In this document: positions 45,337 through 53,917 of the stretch, in pieces
Layout: every line of letters begins with the position of its first letter
Position numbering within the stretch: position 1 is the first letter of the stretch
DNA from: an uncultured Christensenellaceae bacterium
Lineage (GTDB): Bacteria; Bacillota; Clostridia; Christensenellales; UBA1242
Reading direction: 5' to 3'
DNA length: 64,000 nt
Assembly (NCBI GenBank): GCA_910587225.1
Contig: CAJULT010000001.1
Coordinates: forward strand, 51,786-115,785
Program-made: the position numbers and the translations under genes
The notes under the pieces: generated by a model
What the model was told of the DNA's origin: nothing
Database searches by the model: none
Seen by the model: only the letters and a program-made list of their open reading frames with translations

Positions 45337-45660
45337 ATGACAAAAATAACTTTTTATAAAAAAGAAAATATCTTCACAGGATTTGAAGTGAAAGGGCATA
45401 CTGGAAAGGCAGAGCGTGGCAATGACCTATTATGTTGCCAAATATCGACTGCAGCGCAGTTTGTGGCGACAGGGGTGCTTGAACACATTAAGACTGCTTT
45501 TGTCGAGATAAGCGACGGTTATCTAAAAGTTAAATTAGATATTAAAGACGCAAAAAGGCAGGACATGAAATGCCTTATGACAACCGCTTATTCATCCTTT
45601 CAATCGATTATCCTTGGAGAAGAAAAATTTGCAAAAATGGAGGTACAAAATGATTTTTAA
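45337..45660 (+). CDS. prp: Ribosomal-processing cysteine protease Prp
   Basis: 107 aa. The catalytic His and Cys are in [21 protein letters not shown]. Prp removes the short N-terminal extension of ribosomal protein L27 in Firmicutes. Its place between rplU and rpmA and the extension on the L27 gene here both support the call. It overlaps rpmA by 11 nt. Confidence 0.95.
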   Translation: MTKITFYKKENIFTGFEVKGHTGKAERGNDLLCCQISTAAQFVATGVLEHIKTAFVEISDGYLKVKLDIKDAKRQDMKCLMTTAYSSFQSIILGEEKFAKMEVQNDF

Positions 45661-45925
45661 GTTTGACGCTCAACTTTTCGCTCATAAAAAGGGCGGTGGT
45701 AGTACTAAAAACGGTCGTGAATCTCAAAGCAAAAGACTTGGTGTTAAAGCCTACGCTGGTGAACATGTTACAGCTGGCTCAATCATAATCAGACAACGTG
45801 GAACTAAGGTTTATCCGGGTGAAAATGTTGGACTTGGTAAAGACTATACACTTTTTGCGCTTTGCGACGGAACTGTTAAGTTCGACACCAAAAATGCGAA
45901 AAAGATTGTTAGCATTGTTAAATAA
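45650..45925 (+). CDS. rpmA: 50S ribosomal protein L27 (with Prp-cleaved N-terminal extension)
   Basis: 91 aa from ATG 45650 (GGAGGTACAAA upstream). It starts [25 protein letters not shown]: the FxxxLF-AHKK pattern is the Prp cleavage site, so the mature protein begins at Ala11. A longer frame starting at 45614 lies inside prp and is not used. L27 reaches the peptidyl-transferase centre. Confidence 0.97.
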   Translation: MIFKFDAQLFAHKKGGGSTKNGRESQSKRLGVKAYAGEHVTAGSIIIRQRGTKVYPGENVGLGKDYTLFALCDGTVKFDTKNAKKIVSIVK

Positions 45926-45928
45926 CCA

Positions 45929-45957
45929 TAAGCGTGGAAAGTCCACGCTTTTTGTTT
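45929..45957 (+). terminator. Terminator of the rplU operon
   Basis: AAGCGTGGA / TCCACGCTTTTTG with an AAG loop. Confidence 0.8.
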
Positions 45958-45968
45958 AAGAGGTACAA

Positions 45969-46793
45969 ATGAATTATAAAGTTCAAAGTGACAGAATTCA
46001 AATTTTAGATAAGGTTGATTTCAACCCTGAGCATATTTTAGAGTGTGGTCAGGTTTTTTCCTTTCATAAAGAGGGAAATGTTTACAAGGTATATCCATCT
46101 AGTAAGTATGCTGAGATTGTGGAAACTGAAAAAGGCTATGACATTATTACAAAGGATGTGAAGTATTTTATTGAATATTTTGACCTTAACACCGATTATA
46201 GCAAGATAAAGAAAGATCTTTCAAAATTTGAAATTTTAAAAGAGCCAATGGCTTTTGGAAGTGGAATCCGCATTTTAAAGCAGGACTTATTTGAAGTTTT
46301 GATTTCGTTTATAATATCAGCAAACAACAATATTAAAAGAATAAAACACATTTTAAACGACATTAGGGCAGCTATTGGGCAGAAGACTGAGTATGGCTAC
46401 GCGTTTCCGACTTATGAGCAACTTTTAGCGCAAGATGAAGCATTCTTTGCGAGCATGGGTGCTGGGTACAGAGCGAAATATCTTTTTAATACATTGCGAC
46501 AGATTACGCCTGATATGCTTGACGAATGGAGAAAGCTGGATACTATATCACTGCAAAAGAAGCTTCTTAGTTTATTTGGTGTTGGCCCAAAAGTTGCAGA
46601 TTGTGTTTTGCTATTCGGATATGGACGGGGAGATGCCTTTCCGGTAGATACTTGGATACATAAGGTATATAACAGATATTATCCGCCGCTTGACAATCGA
46701 ACTACTATTCATAACAATCTTATTGCTCAGTTTGGCTCTCTTTCTGGCTATGCTCAGCAGTACTTATTTTACTATCAAAGAAGTGAAAACTAA
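45969..46793 (+). CDS. ogg: 8-oxoguanine DNA glycosylase (OGG1 type)
   Basis: 274 aa. N-terminal OGG domain (FNPEHILECGQVFSFHKEGN), then the HhH-GPD core with LFGVGPKVADCVLLFGYGR. The Lys in GPKVADC is the Schiff-base residue and the Asp in FPVDTWIHKVY the general acid, as in human OGG1. Bifunctional glycosylase/lyase for 8-oxoG. AAGAGGTAC lies upstream. It is the last host gene before the prophage. Confidence 0.9.
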   Translation: MNYKVQSDRIQILDKVDFNPEHILECGQVFSFHKEGNVYKVYPSSKYAEIVETEKGYDIITKDVKYFIEYFDLNTDYSKIKKDLSKFEILKEPMAFGSGIRILKQDLFEVLISFIISANNNIKRIKHILNDIRAAIGQKTEYGYAFPTYEQLLAQDEAFFASMGAGYRAKYLFNTLRQITPDMLDEWRKLDTISLQKKLLSLFGVGPKVADCVLLFGYGRGDAFPVDTWIHKVYNRYYPPLDNRTTIHNNLIAQFGSLSGYAQQYLFYYQRSEN

Positions 46794-46818
46794 CCGCGCT
46801 CTGCGGTTTTTATTTTTA
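46793..46818 (+). terminator. Terminator of ogg
   Basis: AACCGC / GCGGTT followed by T-rich sequence. Confidence 0.7.
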
Positions 46819-46837
46819 AAAAGTGATATGTCATAAT

Positions 46838-46907
46838 CTCATTGTCAGTATAAGACAGTGAGACTTTTTTTATAGGTTCGTCTTATAATGACGAGCCTAT
46901 TTTTTTG
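46838..46907 (+). terminator. Two tandem terminator hairpins with complementary loops
   Basis: Hairpin A: CTCATTGTC / GACAGTGAG (46838-46862), then T. Hairpin B: ATAGGTTCGTC / GACGAGCCTAT (46872-46900), then seven T. TATAAGAC (46849-46856) in A is the exact complement of GTCTTATA (46880-46887) in B, so the two could also interact. They insulate ogg from the prophage; this may be close to the prophage end. Confidence 0.6.
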
Positions 46908-46928
46908 TTTAAAAGGAGGTGATGACAT

Positions 46929-47150
46929 TTGGTTAAAAAGAACGAAAGAGAGTCAGATGCAGTTAAACAAGAAAAATATATTGGCTTTTACCTTGACATT
47001 GATATTTGCAACAAAATTGGCGTTTTGGCAGATCTCAAGACCAGTAAGACTGGAGTCAAGCATTCACAAAGCGATATATTGCGACTTGCTGTAAATGACC
47101 TTTTAAAGAAAAATGGACTATTAGCGACATCCGACCAAGAACACGACTAA
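46929..47150 (+). CDS. Small phage regulator, possible ribbon-helix-helix (73 aa)
   Basis: TTG start at 46929 behind AAAAGGAGGTGATGACA. After a charged start comes GFYLDIDICNKIGVLADLKTS and HSQSDILRLAVNDLLKKNG. A strand followed by two helices with S-x-x-D-I-L-R is the pattern of ribbon-helix-helix DNA-binding proteins. First gene of the prophage early region. A weak hairpin (GAGTT...AACTC, 47173-47193) with T after it follows. Confidence 0.55.
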   Translation: MVKKNERESDAVKQEKYIGFYLDIDICNKIGVLADLKTSKTGVKHSQSDILRLAVNDLLKKNGLLATSDQEHD

Positions 47151-47257
47151 TAATCCACAACGAGTTTGCTAACCAAAAAATGTTAATCAACTCCTTTTTA
47201 GTTTAGCACACTCACAATTAAAAATCAAAAATTTTAAGTAAAAAGTGAGGAAAAATT

Positions 47258-47572
47258 ATGGAATTTAAGAAAGAACTAGGAGAAATGCTCCTAACATTAT
47301 CAACTAAGTTAGTTGAAGAAGAAATGAAAACTGAAAATGATACAGAATTGAAATCGCTTTATGAACAAGCAAAAGAACTTCAAAGCAAATTTGAGAAATA
47401 TGCCTCAAGTTTAGAGCCAAGCAAAGAAACATTTAGCAAGTTAATGAATTTGGACATTACAATTACAAATATTCATCAATCACTGAATGAGAAGATTAGT
47501 GCTTCAAGAAAGTCTATTATGAAAGATTTTGTTGAAGATGTTGTAAAGGAAGGTGATGAAGATGGAGAATAA
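47258..47572 (+). CDS. Phage coiled-coil protein (104 aa)
   Basis: Not recognised. ATG 47258 with GTGAGG upstream. All-helical and acidic, with heptad-like stretches (LKSLYEQAKELQSKFEKYASSLE). Its end overlaps the next gene by 11 nt, so it belongs to the recombination module. Confidence 0.55.
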   Translation: MEFKKELGEMLLTLSTKLVEEEMKTENDTELKSLYEQAKELQSKFEKYASSLEPSKETFSKLMNLDITITNIHQSLNEKISASRKSIMKDFVEDVVKEGDEDGE

Positions 47573-48362
47573 AGACCTTGTTGTAGTTGACAACCAAAAC
47601 GAAGTTGTTGCACAAAATGATTCATTTGATATTCTTGGCAACGAAACAATTTTAATGTTGGCAGATCAAGCAGAAAAAAGAATCGAAGCAATGAATAAAA
47701 TCATGAACGCTTCTTTGAAAATGACAACAGTTAATGACTGGGTGCTTATTGGTGGTATTCCATATCTTCAAGAGAGTGGAGCAACAAAGGTTGCAAGACT
47801 TTTCGGAATCTCTTGGCAGATTGAAGAGCCAAAGAAAGAAACAAGAGCCGATGGACACTACACAATCACATATAAAGGAAAATTCTCTCTTGCTGGTGCA
47901 ACTATTGAGGCAGAAGGTGCAAGAAGCAGTTTTGACGACTTTTTCGCATCTGCTGGAAAGGACAAAGATGGTAATCCAAGACCAAGAAAGACACCAGATG
48001 AGATTGATATGAGAGATGTTAAGTTGGCAGCATATACAAACTGCATCAATAACGGAATTAAGAGAATACTTCCGGGATTGAGAAACCTTACTGTTGAAAA
48101 CCTTGCTGAAGGTGGTATTGATACAAAAAACCTTAAAGGCTATTCATTCAAAGGAGAAAGCAAAAAAGCAGCATCCAAAGTTGAAGGAAGTGGCTTTAAA
48201 TGTGAGCATTGTGGAGCAGAGATAAGTTCTGCTGAAGCATCTTACTCTAAATCTTACTATGGCAAAGAACTTTGTAGGAAGTGCCAAAAACTTGCAAAGG
48301 AGGGTGGATTAGATGACAGCAGAGAAACTGAATCAACTGATTCTGGAAACCAAACAGAATAA
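47562..48362 (+). CDS. Putative phage single-strand annealing/recombination protein (266 aa)
   Basis: ATG 47562 with AAGGAAGG upstream. The core (MTTVNDWVLIGGIPYLQESGATKVARLFGISW, then YTITYKGKFSLAGATIEAEGAR, KLAAYTNCINNGIKRILPGLRNLT) resembles phage proteins found next to an exonuclease. The C-terminus has a Cys4 zinc-ribbon (CEHCGAEI ... CRKCQ). Placement before a PD-(D/E)XK nuclease and RusA suggests the annealing partner of a recombination system. Role inferred mainly from context. Confidence 0.5.
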   Translation: MENKDLVVVDNQNEVVAQNDSFDILGNETILMLADQAEKRIEAMNKIMNASLKMTTVNDWVLIGGIPYLQESGATKVARLFGISWQIEEPKKETRADGHYTITYKGKFSLAGATIEAEGARSSFDDFFASAGKDKDGNPRPRKTPDEIDMRDVKLAAYTNCINNGIKRILPGLRNLTVENLAEGGIDTKNLKGYSFKGESKKAASKVEGSGFKCEHCGAEISSAEASYSKSYYGKELCRKCQKLAKEGGLDDSRETESTDSGNQTE

Positions 48363-49233
48363 AATTAAAGTTTATCCTTGCAATAATTTAAGAGCATCTA
48401 ATGTTGGACATCCTTGCGAAAGATATTTGTATCTTTCAATTAAGAACTGGGAAGATAAAACACCACATGATGCAACACTTCAGAGCATTTTCGATTTAGG
48501 AAACTCTATTGAAGATTATGCAATTAAATCTTTGAAAGAATCTGGTCTTGAAGTGTTTACACCAACCGAAAGAAGTTGGAAAGTGGAAAATCCACTTATT
48601 ACTGGAAGAGAAGATCTCCGTATCAAAGAAGAAGATGGACAACTTTATCCAGTTGAAGTTAAAGGCTTATCACCACAGGAATATGACAAACTCAATTCTA
48701 TTGAAGATTTTTATAAGTCTAAAAAATATTATGTTCGAGCATATCCTTCACAACTTCTTGTTTACATGTGGAAGTTTGGAAAAGAAAAAGGTTATTTCTG
48801 CCTTGTAAACAAACTTACAGGACAAATTAAACTTATTGAAGTAGCCTTTGACTATGACAAAGCAGATGCACTTCTTAAGAAAGCAGAGAGAATCTATGAT
48901 GCTATCAAAAAGAATGATTACAGTGAACTTGCGACTTGTGATGATTGCTCAATGTGTGAAAGGTGTGATTTAAGACATTGCTGCACAGCAAGACATGAGC
49001 CAATCGAAGCAGAAATTGACGATGGCACGATTGAAGAACTTATCAATCGAAGAAGCGAACTTAAATCAAGTGCTGATGAATACAACGAGATAAATGACAA
49101 AATCAAACAAGCACTTGGGGAAAGAAAGAAGGTCATTGCTGGAAATTATCTTGTTACTATTACAGAGACCGAAAGAAAGCCTTATACAGTGCAAGGTGGC
49201 ATTTCACAGCGTTTGAATATCAAAAAGTTATAG
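48313..49233 (+). CDS. PD-(D/E)XK nuclease, Cas4/RecB-like
   Basis: 306 aa, overlapping the upstream gene by 50 nt; GGAGGGTGG precedes the ATG. Nuclease motifs: GHPCERYLYL, LITGREDLRI (Asp) and LYPVEVKGLSP (ExK). A cysteine cluster near residue 210 (CDDCSMCERCDLRHCC) could hold an iron-sulfur or zinc site as in Cas4 and AddB. The tail is a coiled-coil. Likely the 5'-3' resection exonuclease paired with the annealing protein. Confidence 0.75.
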   Translation: MTAEKLNQLILETKQNKIKVYPCNNLRASNVGHPCERYLYLSIKNWEDKTPHDATLQSIFDLGNSIEDYAIKSLKESGLEVFTPTERSWKVENPLITGREDLRIKEEDGQLYPVEVKGLSPQEYDKLNSIEDFYKSKKYYVRAYPSQLLVYMWKFGKEKGYFCLVNKLTGQIKLIEVAFDYDKADALLKKAERIYDAIKKNDYSELATCDDCSMCERCDLRHCCTARHEPIEAEIDDGTIEELINRRSELKSSADEYNEINDKIKQALGERKKVIAGNYLVTITETERKPYTVQGGISQRLNIKKL

Positions 49234-49242
49234 AGGTGGAAC

Positions 49243-49671
49243 ATGGACATCACATTTGAAGTTCTTGGAAAACCTCAAGGAAAAGCAAGAGTTAAAGTAA
49301 CTCAAAGAAATGGCTTTGCTCTTGCTTACACTCCTGATAAAACAACAAATTATGAAAATTTAATCAAACTTTGTTACATGAATTGTAAACCACATGGAGA
49401 TCTTACACATGAGCCAATTTCAATGACGATTAGGGCAGATTATGAGATTCCAAAGAGTTTCAGTAAGAAGAAGCAAATCGAGGCTTTAAGTGGCAAATTA
49501 AGACCTAGAACAAAGCCAGATTTGGACAATATTGCCAAGATAGTTTGTGATGCGTTAAATAAGGTCGCTTACTATGACGACAACCAAGTCATTGATTTGC
49601 ATGTAACAAAGTTTTACTCAAATCAACCAAAATTGGTTATTCGTTTGAAAGAGGTGAAAGATGAAAATTGA
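49243..49671 (+). CDS. rusA: RusA-like Holliday junction resolvase
   Basis: 142 aa. PQGKARVKVTQRNG at the start and the catalytic acidic core RPRTKPDLDNIAKIVCDALN with AYYDDNQVIDL match RusA endodeoxyribonucleases, which resolve branched DNA in phage replication and recombination. AGAGGTGG upstream; overlaps the next gene by 11 nt. Confidence 0.88.
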   Translation: MDITFEVLGKPQGKARVKVTQRNGFALAYTPDKTTNYENLIKLCYMNCKPHGDLTHEPISMTIRADYEIPKSFSKKKQIEALSGKLRPRTKPDLDNIAKIVCDALNKVAYYDDNQVIDLHVTKFYSNQPKLVIRLKEVKDEN

Positions 49672-50053
49672 TTTAAGAAAACCTATTGCAGAGATGAGCG
49701 AAGAAGAAAAAGCAGAGTTCTATGAGTTCATTCAAATATTGGCTGAGAAATGGGCTTCAAAGGAAAGTTTGCAACTTGAATTTAAAACCGATAGCGAAAG
49801 AGCAGTTCGCCGAAGAATTGAGATGTTGAGACGAAAAGAAAATATCCCTTATATTTCACATTCAAAGCGTAAAGGTTATAAAGTTGCAAAGTATATGGAA
49901 GATTATCCAGATGCTAAAAAATCTTCTCTTGAAATGCACAGTAGAGCCGAAAAAATATTAGAGTCAGTAAAACCTATTGATGAGTTCTGTCGGCTTTGTG
50001 AGGAAGGAAAAATCAAGTCTAGGGAGGAAGTGTCATGGCAAGAAAAAGAATGA
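49661..50053 (+). CDS. Phage protein of unknown function (130 aa)
   Basis: Not recognised. Helical, charged, with a likely winged-helix-like middle (SERAVRRRIEMLRRKENIPYISHSKRKGYKVAKY), which suggests nucleic-acid binding. It overlaps the next gene by 19 nt and the previous by 11, so it is part of the replication/recombination operon. Confidence 0.55.
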   Translation: MKIDLRKPIAEMSEEEKAEFYEFIQILAEKWASKESLQLEFKTDSERAVRRRIEMLRRKENIPYISHSKRKGYKVAKYMEDYPDAKKSSLEMHSRAEKILESVKPIDEFCRLCEEGKIKSREEVSWQEKE

Positions 50054-50865
50054 TTGATCCTCAAATCTGGGCGAGTGAAGATTACTCTGAGTTAAGCAAT
50101 TTTGCACAACTTGTTTGGATAGGCTTATTTTCACAAGCAGATGATGAAGGTCGTGGCAAGAGTAAACCTGCTTATTTGAAATCAATTCTTTTTCCTTACA
50201 GCGAAGATATTAAACTTGTAAAAAAAGTAGATTCTGCACTTAATGAAATCGCTAAAATTATGTCAATTACATTCTATCAATTAGACAATAATGAGTATTA
50301 TCAACTTGAAAATTGGTCTAAATGGCAGAAGGTGGATAAGCCTCAAGCAAGTAAAATTCCACCTTTTTCAGAAGGTGCAAAGATTATTCGTAAATCATTC
50401 GCCGAACATTCGCCGAATAGTAGTCGAAAGGTTAGCGAACAATCGGCAACCAGTCAACTATCATTCTCGCCTAATAAGAATAAGAAAGAGAATAGAATAG
50501 AACAAGAAATAAAAGAGAACGAGAATATACAGGCGTGTGCGTGTGATTTATTAAATAAATTTACTTTTCAAGAGTTAATAGGCACTTGCGAAAAGTTAAG
50601 TCCTGTTATCTTCCAGAGACACAAAAAAGATCCTAATGGCGATTATAGGCTAGGGCAAATCTACGAAGAAGTGTCAGTTAATTCGACTTTGGAAGATATT
50701 GAGAAACTTCTTGCTCATGCGAACAAAACTTACATTGTGCAGCCAAAGTATAACACCCTTGACTTGTGTTGGGTGCTTAACAATCAGAAGGCTGTAATGT
50801 CGGCTAAAGAACTTACAACCATTGAAAACAATTCTCAACAAAGAGACTATGATAGCGAGGATTAG
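50035..50865 (+). CDS. DnaD-like phage replication initiator (276 aa)
   Basis: N-terminal winged-helix domain of the replisome-organiser type (RKRMIDPQIWASEDYSELSNFAQLVWIGLFSQADDEGRG), a Ser-rich linker, then an acidic helical C-terminal half. Such proteins bind the phage origin and hand over the helicase loader, which is the next gene. Assignment rests on the N-terminal pattern and context. Confidence 0.75.
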   Translation: MARKRMIDPQIWASEDYSELSNFAQLVWIGLFSQADDEGRGKSKPAYLKSILFPYSEDIKLVKKVDSALNEIAKIMSITFYQLDNNEYYQLENWSKWQKVDKPQASKIPPFSEGAKIIRKSFAEHSPNSSRKVSEQSATSQLSFSPNKNKKENRIEQEIKENENIQACACDLLNKFTFQELIGTCEKLSPVIFQRHKKDPNGDYRLGQIYEEVSVNSTLEDIEKLLAHANKTYIVQPKYNTLDLCWVLNNQKAVMSAKELTTIENNSQQRDYDSED

Positions 50866-50868
50866 CCT

Positions 50869-51663
50869 ATGGGAGAAGTTAAGTTATCAGATAATGAGTT
50901 CTTGAATGCTGAAGGCATTATTTGTTGCTCCAAATGTAAAGAGCCAAAGCAAAGCGAATATGAGGGACATAAGTATCCGATCATGTGCAAATGCCGAAGA
51001 GATAGACTTGAGGAAGAAGAACTTGAAGAAAAGCGAAGGAAACTTGAAGATAGACGAATCCAATCAATTCCAAATGCGAAATTAAGAAGTTTTACATTTG
51101 ACAAAGACGATCAGCAAGACAAAGAAACTACAACGATTTTAAAACGCTATCTTTCAAAGTTTGTAGAAATGAAAGCGAAAGGTCTTGGCTTATTGCTTTG
51201 GGGAAGTGTTGGAACAGGCAAAACATTTTACGCTCATTGCATTGCTAACGAACTTATCAATGTTGGTTATTCAGTTAAAAGCACAAGTTTATCTAACATT
51301 GTTCAAATTGCTCAAGATTTTGAAAATGGAGAAATGTCAATCAACAAAATTCTTCAAAATCAAATTATCTTGATTGATGATGTGGGAACTGAAAGACAGA
51401 CAACCTTTGCCAATGAGCAAATTTATAACTTCATTGATAAGGCTACAAGTTTGAATAGAGTTTTAATACTCACAACAAACTTTATGCCAAAAGAATTTGA
51501 AGAGGCAGCACAAGACACAGCAGATCTTGTTCATGCCAGAATTTATAGCCGAATCTTAGAGAAGTGCTATCCAGTTAAAGTAAACAAAATAAAACATCGT
51601 GATGCACTTAAAGAAGAGAATAGGCAGTTTATGAAAAATCTTTTACAAGGGGAGGAAGTATGA
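50869..51663 (+). CDS. DnaC/IstB-like helicase loader ATPase
   Basis: 264 aa. Zinc-type N-terminus (CCSKCKE ... CKCRRD), then AAA+ core: Walker A WGSVGTGKTFYA, Walker B IILIDDVGTERQT, sensor I LILTTNF and an arginine finger region (RIYSRILEKCYPV). Loads the replicative helicase at the phage origin. It overlaps the next gene at ATGA. Confidence 0.9.
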   Translation: MGEVKLSDNEFLNAEGIICCSKCKEPKQSEYEGHKYPIMCKCRRDRLEEEELEEKRRKLEDRRIQSIPNAKLRSFTFDKDDQQDKETTTILKRYLSKFVEMKAKGLGLLLWGSVGTGKTFYAHCIANELINVGYSVKSTSLSNIVQIAQDFENGEMSINKILQNQIILIDDVGTERQTTFANEQIYNFIDKATSLNRVLILTTNFMPKEFEEAAQDTADLVHARIYSRILEKCYPVKVNKIKHRDALKEENRQFMKNLLQGEEV

Positions 51664-52076
51664 CATTTGACGAAGCCTATAGAACTTACAAAGAATTAAA
51701 ACGCCAAGAGTTTAATCTTCAACTGAAGAAACAAGAGTTGCAGGAATCTTGTGGTTATCCTCAAGGCAGAGATTATTCAGATACACCAGTTTCTCACAGT
51801 GTTTCAACTCCTGCTGCACTTGTGTATGTAATGCGACTAGAAGAAATTGAGAAAAAAGAAAAAGAACTTGATGCAACAATGGAATGCGTTAGAAATGACA
51901 TTCAAAGATTTCTTGACAAGATAGACAATGACGATATTAGAAGAATCTGCTCAATAAAACTTTTCACAAAAACAAGTTGGAAAAGAATAGCAGCAGACCT
52001 AGATAAAAGTTATTCACATGTTAGGAGTTTGTTTTATCAAGGCATGACATTGTTGCACACTATGGAGGAAATATGA
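51660..52076 (+). CDS. Phage transcriptional regulator with sigma-like helix-turn-helix (138 aa)
   Basis: A coiled-coil N-terminal half and a C-terminal HTH (DIRRICSIKLFTKTSWKRIAADLDKSYSHVRSLFYQG) in the style of the ArpU/DUF1492 group, which control late phage genes. The motif TSWKRIAADLDKSYSHVR corresponds to sigma region 4. It overlaps the methylase gene at ATGA. Confidence 0.65.
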   Translation: MTFDEAYRTYKELKRQEFNLQLKKQELQESCGYPQGRDYSDTPVSHSVSTPAALVYVMRLEEIEKKEKELDATMECVRNDIQRFLDKIDNDDIRRICSIKLFTKTSWKRIAADLDKSYSHVRSLFYQGMTLLHTMEEI

Positions 52077-52663
52077 CAACCGAAACAATGAAAACTAATC
52101 GGGGGGGGCAGAGAGTAGATATATTTTCAACTTCAAGGAAATATAGCATTATTTACGCCGATCCTCCGTGGAGATATAAAGTTTGGTCTAGAGACACTGG
52201 TTTAGGAAGAAGTGCAGACTCTCATTATTCTACGATGGAAAAACAAGATATTGAGGCTTTGCCAATCAATGAAATCTCAAATAAAGACTCGGTTTTGTTT
52301 TTGTGGGTTACTGCTCCATGTTTAGAACAAGGACTAGAACTTGTAAAAAAGTGGGGATTTAAGTATAAAACGATCGGCTTTAACTGGGTTAAGCAAAACA
52401 AGAAAAGTGATTCTTTGTTTTGGGGTATGGGTTATTACACAAGAGCGAATGCAGAGATTTGCATCCTTGCTACGAAGGGAAAGACCTTGCCAAGAATATC
52501 AAGAAGAGTTCATCAAGTCGTTTTAAGCCATGTCGAAGAACATTCAAAGAAACCTAACGAAGTTAGAAAAAGAATTGTCGAACTGTTCGGAGATCTTCCA
52601 AGAATTGAATTGTTTGCGAGACAATATGCAGATGGTTGGGATTGTTGGGGAAATGAAGTTTAA
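52073..52663 (+). CDS. MT-A70 family adenine methyltransferase with a G8 tract
   Basis: 196 aa. Catalytic motif YADPPWRY (DPPW), then VLFLWVTAPCLEQGLELVKKWGF and NAEICILATKG, typical of phage MT-A70 N6-adenine methylases. Codons 10-12 (Arg-Gly-Gly) consist of a run of eight G (52101-52108) close to the start, so a one-base slip would shut the gene off. The methylase may protect phage DNA or control gene expression. Confidence 0.85.
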   Translation: MTTETMKTNRGGQRVDIFSTSRKYSIIYADPPWRYKVWSRDTGLGRSADSHYSTMEKQDIEALPINEISNKDSVLFLWVTAPCLEQGLELVKKWGFKYKTIGFNWVKQNKKSDSLFWGMGYYTRANAEICILATKGKTLPRISRRVHQVVLSHVEEHSKKPNEVRKRIVELFGDLPRIELFARQYADGWDCWGNEV

Positions 52664-52675
52664 AAAGGAAAAATC

Positions 52676-53908
52676 ATGAAAAAGTGGATTAAAATTTTAA
52701 TTTTAGTTTTAGTATTGACTGCTTTCAGTGTTGGTATTTATTTTACCTTAAGAGCATTGGGAGTAACCGATATTGAAGGTTTAAGAGAAATTATTGCAAA
52801 GTGTGGAACTTGGGGCTGGGTGGTGTTTATATTGCTATTCACAATCTGCTCAACGCTCTTGTGCATGATACCAGCAACTTCTGCAACATTTATTGCAGTT
52901 TCAATAATTCTCTTTGGTGCTTTGTATGGTTTTATTATAAGCACAATTTCAGTCTTTCTTGCCTCTTCTCTTATGTTTCTTATTGGGAACACATTAGGAG
53001 AGAAAACAATAGAAAAACTGGTTGGAAAGAAGAGTCTTGAAAAAGCACAAAACTTGCTTGATATGAAATCTAAAATGCTGTTACCATTGATGTTTCTTTT
53101 TCCAGTCTTTCCAGACGATGCATTGTGTATGGTCGCAGGAATGACAAAGATGCGTTATTGGTATTTTGCAATCATAGTTGCGATTTTCAGAACTGTGGGA
53201 GTTGCAACGATCTGCTTCTTAGGAAGTGGGTTTATAAACTGGAGCGAACTCAGTCTTGTTGATTGGTTTGTTCTTGTCAATGTTTGTGTCTTTGATATTG
53301 TTCTCATATTCAAATATCAAGACAAACTTGAAAAATTTATTTTATCTGCACCACCTTCGTATACATTGGACTTTAACAATGGAACTGTTGTTTTTGAAAA
53401 TGGGAAAACAAGAGTGGTTAAAGTTGATAACAAAGGTGGCTACTTCAGATACAAACTTAAAAAAATCTATATTCAGTGTGAAAAGGAGATTGTTATGGAT
53501 AACGAAAAAACTTTTATTACAAAGCCAGAGAAAGATGAAAGATATTATTTCATTCAAAGCACAGGGCAAATTAGAAATTGCTTGAACACAAAAGAAAACA
53601 AGAAAAATGCAAAAAGGCTTGATATGTTCAACTTCTTTAAAAATCAAAAAGAGGCTGAAAGACAAAGAAATTGCTTAAAGTTTACAAATCAACTTAGGAA
53701 GTATGTTGAAGAAAATGACATTGACGAAGCAATCGAAGGACAAAGGTATTTCATGTATTTTGATGAGACTCAAGGTGAAATTGTTGTTGATTGGCTGCAA
53801 TCTTGCGTTATTCAAGGCACAATCTTTGCGAACAGCAAGGAAGTGTTGTTGGATGCGATCAAGTTCGTAGGCGAAGAGAACATTAAGCAATATATTTTCG
53901 GCAAATAG
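52676..53908 (+). CDS. TVP38/DedA (VTT) membrane protein fused to a phage domain (410 aa)
   Basis: Residues 1-220: VTT-domain membrane protein (CTLLCMIPATSATFIAVSIILFGALYGF, FPVFPDDALCMVAGMTKMRYWYF), the family of DedA and TMEM64 scramblases. Residues ~274-410 form a soluble domain beginning MDNEKTFITKPEKDERYYFI, which looks like a separate phage protein. An ATG at 53495 is in frame and preceded by AAAAGGAGATTGTT, so the domain may also be made alone. A host-type membrane protein inside a phage early operon is unusual. Confidence 0.7.
   Translation: MKKWIKILILVLVLTAFSVGIYFTLRALGVTDIEGLREIIAKCGTWGWVVFILLFTICSTLLCMIPATSATFIAVSIILFGALYGFIISTISVFLASSLMFLIGNTLGEKTIEKLVGKKSLEKAQNLLDMKSKMLLPLMFLFPVFPDDALCMVAGMTKMRYWYFAIIVAIFRTVGVATICFLGSGFINWSELSLVDWFVLVNVCVFDIVLIFKYQDKLEKFILSAPPSYTLDFNNGTVVFENGKTRVVKVDNKGGYFRYKLKKIYIQCEKEIVMDNEKTFITKPEKDERYYFIQSTGQIRNCLNTKENKKNAKRLDMFNFFKNQKEAERQRNCLKFTNQLRKYVEENDIDEAIEGQRYFMYFDETQGEIVVDWLQSCVIQGTIFANSKEVLLDAIKFVGEENIKQYIFGK
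53495..53908 (+). CDS. Internal start: stand-alone C-terminal domain of the VTT fusion (137 aa)
   Basis: In-frame ATG 53495 with AAAAGGAG 8 nt upstream, a better ribosome binding site than that of the full-length gene. The domain pattern (ERYYFIQSTGQIRN, FKNQKEAERQRNCLKF, GQRYFMYFDETQGEIVVDW) fits a compact phage protein. Function not known. Confidence 0.5.
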   Translation: MDNEKTFITKPEKDERYYFIQSTGQIRNCLNTKENKKNAKRLDMFNFFKNQKEAERQRNCLKFTNQLRKYVEENDIDEAIEGQRYFMYFDETQGEIVVDWLQSCVIQGTIFANSKEVLLDAIKFVGEENIKQYIFGK

Positions 53909-53917
53909 AGGTGGGCA

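Noticed and set aside
46823..46930. Attachment site (attL)
   Set aside because: The right end of the prophage is outside the window and no tRNA is present, so no core repeat can be defined.
48313..49233. CRISPR-associated Cas4
   Set aside because: The nuclease and Cys cluster resemble Cas4, but the context is phage recombination and no array or cas gene is present.
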